Shown here piece after piece: positions 50,948-53,593 of a stretch of DNA of 53,593 nt; position 1 is the stretch's first letter; each line of letters begins with the position of its first letter. This DNA comes from a bacterium BMS3Abin03 (lineage in GTDB: Bacteria; Bacteroidota; Ignavibacteria; Ignavibacteriales; Ignavibacteriaceae). The position numbers and the translations under genes are program-made. The notes below the pieces were generated by a model. It worked only from the letters and a program-made list of their open reading frames with translations, made no database searches and was not told where the DNA came from. The DNA is taken from assembly GCA_022340715.1 (NCBI GenBank), contig JAJDNK010000170.1, positions 1-53,593 on the forward strand. The letters run 5' to 3'.

Positions 50948-51625
50948 TTGGATAAATGTAATAACAGGGCAATCATTGTATTTGCAAGGTTACCTGTTGA
51001 GGGAAAAGTTAAAACCCGGCTGGCTAAAGAAATCGGTGACAAAAATTCTGCAATACTCTACCGGGTTTGTGCTGAACATTTATTTGAGGAAGTAAAGAAA
51101 GTAAAAAAATATGATACGGACTTATTTTTATTCTATTCTGATGAAAATGAAACAGGTAAAATAAAAAAGTGGGTTGGTGAAGACTTTTATTTTTATCCCC
51201 AGTCGGGTGAAAATCTTGGTACGAAAATGCTCAATGCATTTCAACAAATTTTTGAAAAAGAATATGGTAAAGTTATTATTGTTGGAACCGACGTGCCGGA
51301 TATAGATTCAACGCTGATATTGAATGCTTTTATGGAACTTGATAATAACGATTTTGTTATTGGTCCTTCCCGTGATGGCGGATATTATTTGTTGGGAATG
51401 AAATCTCCTGCCAATTATTTGTTCAGCAATATAAAATGGGGCACAGAAACGGTTCTTACCTCTAGTTTGGAAAAACTGAACAAAAGAAAAATCTCCTTTA
51501 AATTGTTACCAAAACTGATTGATATAGATGTTAAAAAGGATATTATAAAATGGTATCAGACGGTTAGTGATAAAATAAAAAATCCTGTAAAAACTTTTAT
51601 TGAAAAGATCATAAAAAATTTGTGA
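50948..51625 (+). CDS. TIGR04282/DUF2064 family transferase
   Basis: This is a 225-residue protein of the DUF2064 nucleotidyl/glycosyltransferase-like family, linked in other genomes to GT2 partners and arsenosugar or rSAM/selenodomain clusters. Motifs seen are IVFARLPVEGKVKTRLAKEIG, VIIVGTDVPDID, and VIGPSRDGGYYLLGMK. The start is a TTG immediately after the TAA stop of the GT2 gene, in the same frame; there is no ATG in front of the conserved core. A precise product is not known. Confidence 0.82.
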   Translation: MDKCNNRAIIVFARLPVEGKVKTRLAKEIGDKNSAILYRVCAEHLFEEVKKVKKYDTDLFLFYSDENETGKIKKWVGEDFYFYPQSGENLGTKMLNAFQQIFEKEYGKVIIVGTDVPDIDSTLILNAFMELDNNDFVIGPSRDGGYYLLGMKSPANYLFSNIKWGTETVLTSSLEKLNKRKISFKLLPKLIDIDVKKDIIKWYQTVSDKIKNPVKTFIEKIIKNL

Positions 51626-51687
51626 GATATTGAATTGATCGTCTCCCCCCAACTTCAAAAACCGACTAGAATGTAATTAAGTTTAAC

Positions 51688-51718
51688 TTTTATTATTAAT
51701 ACCGGAATTGTAAATTTG
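51688..51718 (+). promoter_or_regulatory. possible promoter of the small-protein/TlpA pair
   Basis: TAAATTTG (51711-51718) matches the -7 element TAnnTTTG, and a TTT-containing partial -33 element sits about 20 bases upstream (51688-51690). The start would be near 51725, leaving a leader of about 37 bases before the ATG at 51762. Confidence 0.4.
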
Positions 51719-51761
51719 TGAATCCTTTAAGCGAATTATCAATCTAATCACAGTAGAAATT

Positions 51762-51986
51762 ATGGCAAAGAATAATAAGAAGAATAAACCACGACAGATC
51801 GGTAGAACAAAGATAGAAAAGAAACCTTTAATCGATCCGAAATACAAGAATACGTTCTGGACAATTGTGATCCTTGTTATACTTACGATCTTCTTTATTA
51901 TTAACAACACAAGGGATGTACCCGATGAAGGTCCGTATCCACCGGGATATCACCCCGCTAAAATGGAAACGGATTCTACAAATTAA
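51762..51986 (+). CDS. small single-helix membrane protein
   Basis: The protein has 74 residues: a strongly basic N-terminus (KNNKKNKPR), one membrane helix (about 32-48, TIVILVILTIFFIINN), and an acidic/proline-rich C-terminus (DEGPYPPGYHP). The basic end should stay in the cytoplasm and the tail face the periplasm. Its stop overlaps the first possible start of the TlpA gene (TAATG), so the pair is co-transcribed. Function unknown. Confidence 0.65.
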   Translation: MAKNNKKNKPRQIGRTKIEKKPLIDPKYKNTFWTIVILVILTIFFIINNTRDVPDEGPYPPGYHPAKMETDSTN

Positions 51987-52018
51987 TGATTTTTTTGTTT
52001 TCTTATAAGGAGCAAAGG

Positions 52019-52552
52019 ATGCTTAGATATTTTATTATACCCGCAGTTTTATTTTTCATGTTAATAAGCAGTGGCGTTGTTTTTAAAACCTCATATTCTG
52101 CTGCTAACGATTCTAAGGTTCAACAGGATAAAGAAATAAAAGCCCCGGATTTTACTTTATACGATGTTGATAGTAATCAGGTAAAACTTTCAGATTATTC
52201 CGGCAAAGTTGTGATACTCGACTTTTGGGCAACCTGGTGCCCGCCTTGCAGAAGAGGTATTCCCGATCTTATTTCAATTCAATCAGAGTATAAAGATAAC
52301 CTGGTTGTTATAGGAATTTCGCTTGATGATGAAACTACACAGGGAGATATTCCCTCATTTATGAAATCGTTTGGAATTAATTATCCGATAGTTTTCGGTA
52401 CAATGGATGTTGTTACTGCATATGGAAATATTGAGGCAATACCGACCTCATTTATTATAGATCAGTCCGGCAATATTATTAAATCGTATATGGGACTTGT
52501 ACCGAAAAATATAATTAAAAACGAGATTGATTCACTGTTAGGTGAGACCTGA
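52019..52552 (+). CDS. TlpA/ResA-like membrane-anchored thioredoxin
   Basis: This is a periplasmic thiol-disulfide oxidoreductase of 177 residues. It has an N-terminal signal anchor (about 5-23), then a thioredoxin fold with WATWCPPC, active-site C74 and C77, and a cis-proline loop in IEAIPTSFIID. The AhpC/TSA-like early segment APDFTLYDVDSNQVKLSDY is normal for the family. I chose the ATG at 52019, which has AAGGAG at the right distance; an ATG at 51986 would add 11 residues overlapping the previous stop. It may serve cytochrome maturation or general reduction in the periplasm. Confidence 0.88.
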   Translation: MLRYFIIPAVLFFMLISSGVVFKTSYSAANDSKVQQDKEIKAPDFTLYDVDSNQVKLSDYSGKVVILDFWATWCPPCRRGIPDLISIQSEYKDNLVVIGISLDDETTQGDIPSFMKSFGINYPIVFGTMDVVTAYGNIEAIPTSFIIDQSGNIIKSYMGLVPKNIIKNEIDSLLGET

Positions 52553-52586
52553 AAAACATACAGAAATCTATAAGTAATTCCGCAAC

Positions 52587-52603
52587 AAAAGCTATTAGCT
52601 TTT
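52587..52603. terminator. short hairpin between convergent genes
   Basis: AAAAGCT (52587-52593) and AGCTTTT (52597-52603) form a 7-bp stem with a 3-base loop in the 62-base gap between the TlpA gene and the convergent PorV-like gene. The A/T ends give a U-rich tail in both directions. It may be a weak bidirectional terminator. Confidence 0.4.
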
Positions 52604-52614
52604 CTAACAAAAAA

Positions 52615-53593
52615 TTAATCTACGGTATTTCTCAGGAACTTTGGTTCTTCAAGTGTGAGTATCAAAGAAATTCTGTGTGAATCCGGTAGCCTGTCAATTT
52701 CCGATTCACTGAATCTGGCAAATGAATAATCGATATTAAGCTTGGGAAGCTTTACTCCCGCACCGACTGTAAATTGTTTCACATCATTATAACCGCCGCG
52801 TACATAAACAATGTTTTCTATATTTACTTCAAGTCCTGCGTGCATATCGAAGCTAACAGGTCCGAGATTAAAGTTGGATGCATACTGTCTGTTTTCAAAC
52901 CTTACATCGAAATCGAGAGCAGGCATTATATAACCACCAAGAAATCCTTCAATCACATAAGCGCTGCCGAGCTTTAAAGTTGGTGTAACCAATTCGTTTC
53001 TACCGGTATCCCACGCAACTAAGGTTGTAGTAATATCCTGTGCATTCAAGCCGAGATGAAGATTTTCCATCGGAGTGTAATAAGCGCCTACATCGAAGCC
53101 GACACCGGTTGCGCTGTATTCGGCAATATCTCTTCTTACAACTTTTATATTTGCGCCCCAGTAAAAATTATCAGAGTGTCTTTTGGCAAATGTTAAATAG
53201 AATGCCCAGTCCTGATCGCTGAACTCTGTTATTCTCGAGTAATCGAGTCGGGCATAAATATTATTGATATCATTTGTAAGCTCGCCGGTTTGTCCGTCAA
53301 TCAAAGCATTTCGGGTATCAGGGATGCCATCAACACCCAGACGCATAACACTTAAACCGAAACTCATATCTTTACCGTAAGGAATACCCACTGCGCCATA
53401 ATCATAATTTACAAGATTACCGAACTGCTCTGAATGCATTAACGATATCTGCGGGTAATTCAGATTTGCTAATCCTGCAGGATTGTAATACCCGGCAGTA
53501 ACATCGTTTGCAATTGCAACAAATGCGCCACCCATGCCAAGCGGTCTCCCGCCAATGCCGATAGCCATGAATTCCCCGGCATATTTACTGATT
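52615..53593 (-). CDS. PorV/PorQ family outer-membrane protein, 5' truncated
   Basis: This is a PorV/PorQ-type barrel whose beginning lies outside the window. The reading frame stays open from the ATG at 53568 to the edge, adding ISKYAGEF in front of MAIGIGGRPLGMGGAFVA. That is the normal internal family pattern (KYAGEF followed by small/aromatic residues and GMGGAFVA), so 53568 is not the start and the signal peptide is missing. The visible part has barrel strands up to SLILTLEEP, then a short tail. PorV-like proteins belong to the T9SS outer-membrane end; the precise role is unknown. It is convergent with the TlpA gene. Confidence 0.85.
   Translation of the reverse strand, partial: ISKYAGEFMAIGIGGRPLGMGGAFVAIANDVTAGYYNPAGLANLNYPQISLMHSEQFGNLVNYDYGAVGIPYGKDMSFGLSVMRLGVDGIPDTRNALIDGQTGELTNDINNIYARLDYSRITEFSDQDWAFYLTFAKRHSDNFYWGANIKVVRRDIAEYSATGVGFDVGAYYTPMENLHLGLNAQDITTTLVAWDTGRNELVTPTLKLGSAYVIEGFLGGYIMPALDFDVRFENRQYASNFNLGPVSFDMHAGLEVNIENIVYVRGGYNDVKQFTVGAGVKLPKLNIDYSFARFSESEIDRLPDSHRISLILTLEEPKFLRNTVD

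Noticed and set aside
52019-52552. DsbE/CcmG assignment for the TlpA-like protein
   Set aside because: No cytochrome c maturation genes are adjacent and the motif fits the whole TlpA/ResA group, so a narrower name is not supported.
53566-53568. ATG as start of the last PorV-like gene
   Set aside because: The frame is open upstream to the window edge and the extra residues (KYAGEF) match the family; the gene is truncated by the window, not started here.

Overview
The window is AT-rich bacterial chromosome and most likely comes from the Ignavibacteriota/Chlorobi side of the Bacteroidota superphylum. Three observations support this. Several large secreted proteins end in type A type-IX-secretion (T9SS) sorting domains with the NYPNPFNP signature. 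At least two PorV/PorQ-type barrels are present. A promoter of the TTTG-N19-TAnnTTTG type sits in front of the tRNA-Ser gene. No insertion sequence, phage gene, integrase or CRISPR array is visible. The taxonomic call is an inference from protein style, not from a marker gene.

Layout. At 145-4797 (minus strand) lies a compact housekeeping operon: a DUF3109 Cys-cluster protein, sigma-54 (rpoN), an ICMT-like membrane methyltransferase, hslV and hslU. At 4938-14070 (plus) are a short-chain dehydrogenase, a 1555-residue secreted protein of alternating lamin-tail and CARDB-like domains, a DinB-family protein, two lipoproteins and an MlaF-type ATPase. At 14145-20139 come mixed-strand genes: an outer-membrane barrel, a DUF2721 protein, carbamate kinase, Aat, an M24 peptidase and NADP-type glutamate dehydrogenase.

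The centrepiece is 20395-44392, a run of 13 same-strand genes that reads as a beta-1,4-galactan/galactose utilisation locus. In order it holds a LacI-type regulator with a perfect palindromic operator in its own promoter, galT, a two-domain parvulin, a TonB-dependent receptor, a 1171-residue secreted protein, a PorV-like barrel, a non-enzymatic T9SS substrate, a GH53 endo-galactanase with a T9SS tail, a clan GH-A glycosidase, a GH2 beta-galactosidase, galK, a sodium/solute symporter and a 67-residue membrane protein. The proposed flow is: polymer cut at the surface by GH53, oligomers imported by the TonB receptor, trimmed in the periplasm to galactose by the GH-A and GH2 enzymes, galactose taken in by the symporter, then GalK and GalT. 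No SusD is present. The receptor/1171-residue protein/PorV triad takes its place, and a module shared by GH53 and the 681-residue protein is a candidate glycan binder.

From 44648 to the end are two tandem zinc-ribbon membrane proteins, tRNA-Ser(UGA), a HisN-type phosphatase, and a three-gene minus-strand envelope operon (multi-TM protein, single-TM periplasmic protein with a GldM-like N-terminus, outer-membrane barrel). These are followed by two sugar transferases in the same frame separated by one stop codon, a small membrane protein, a TlpA-like thioredoxin, and a PorV/PorQ-like gene cut by the window edge.
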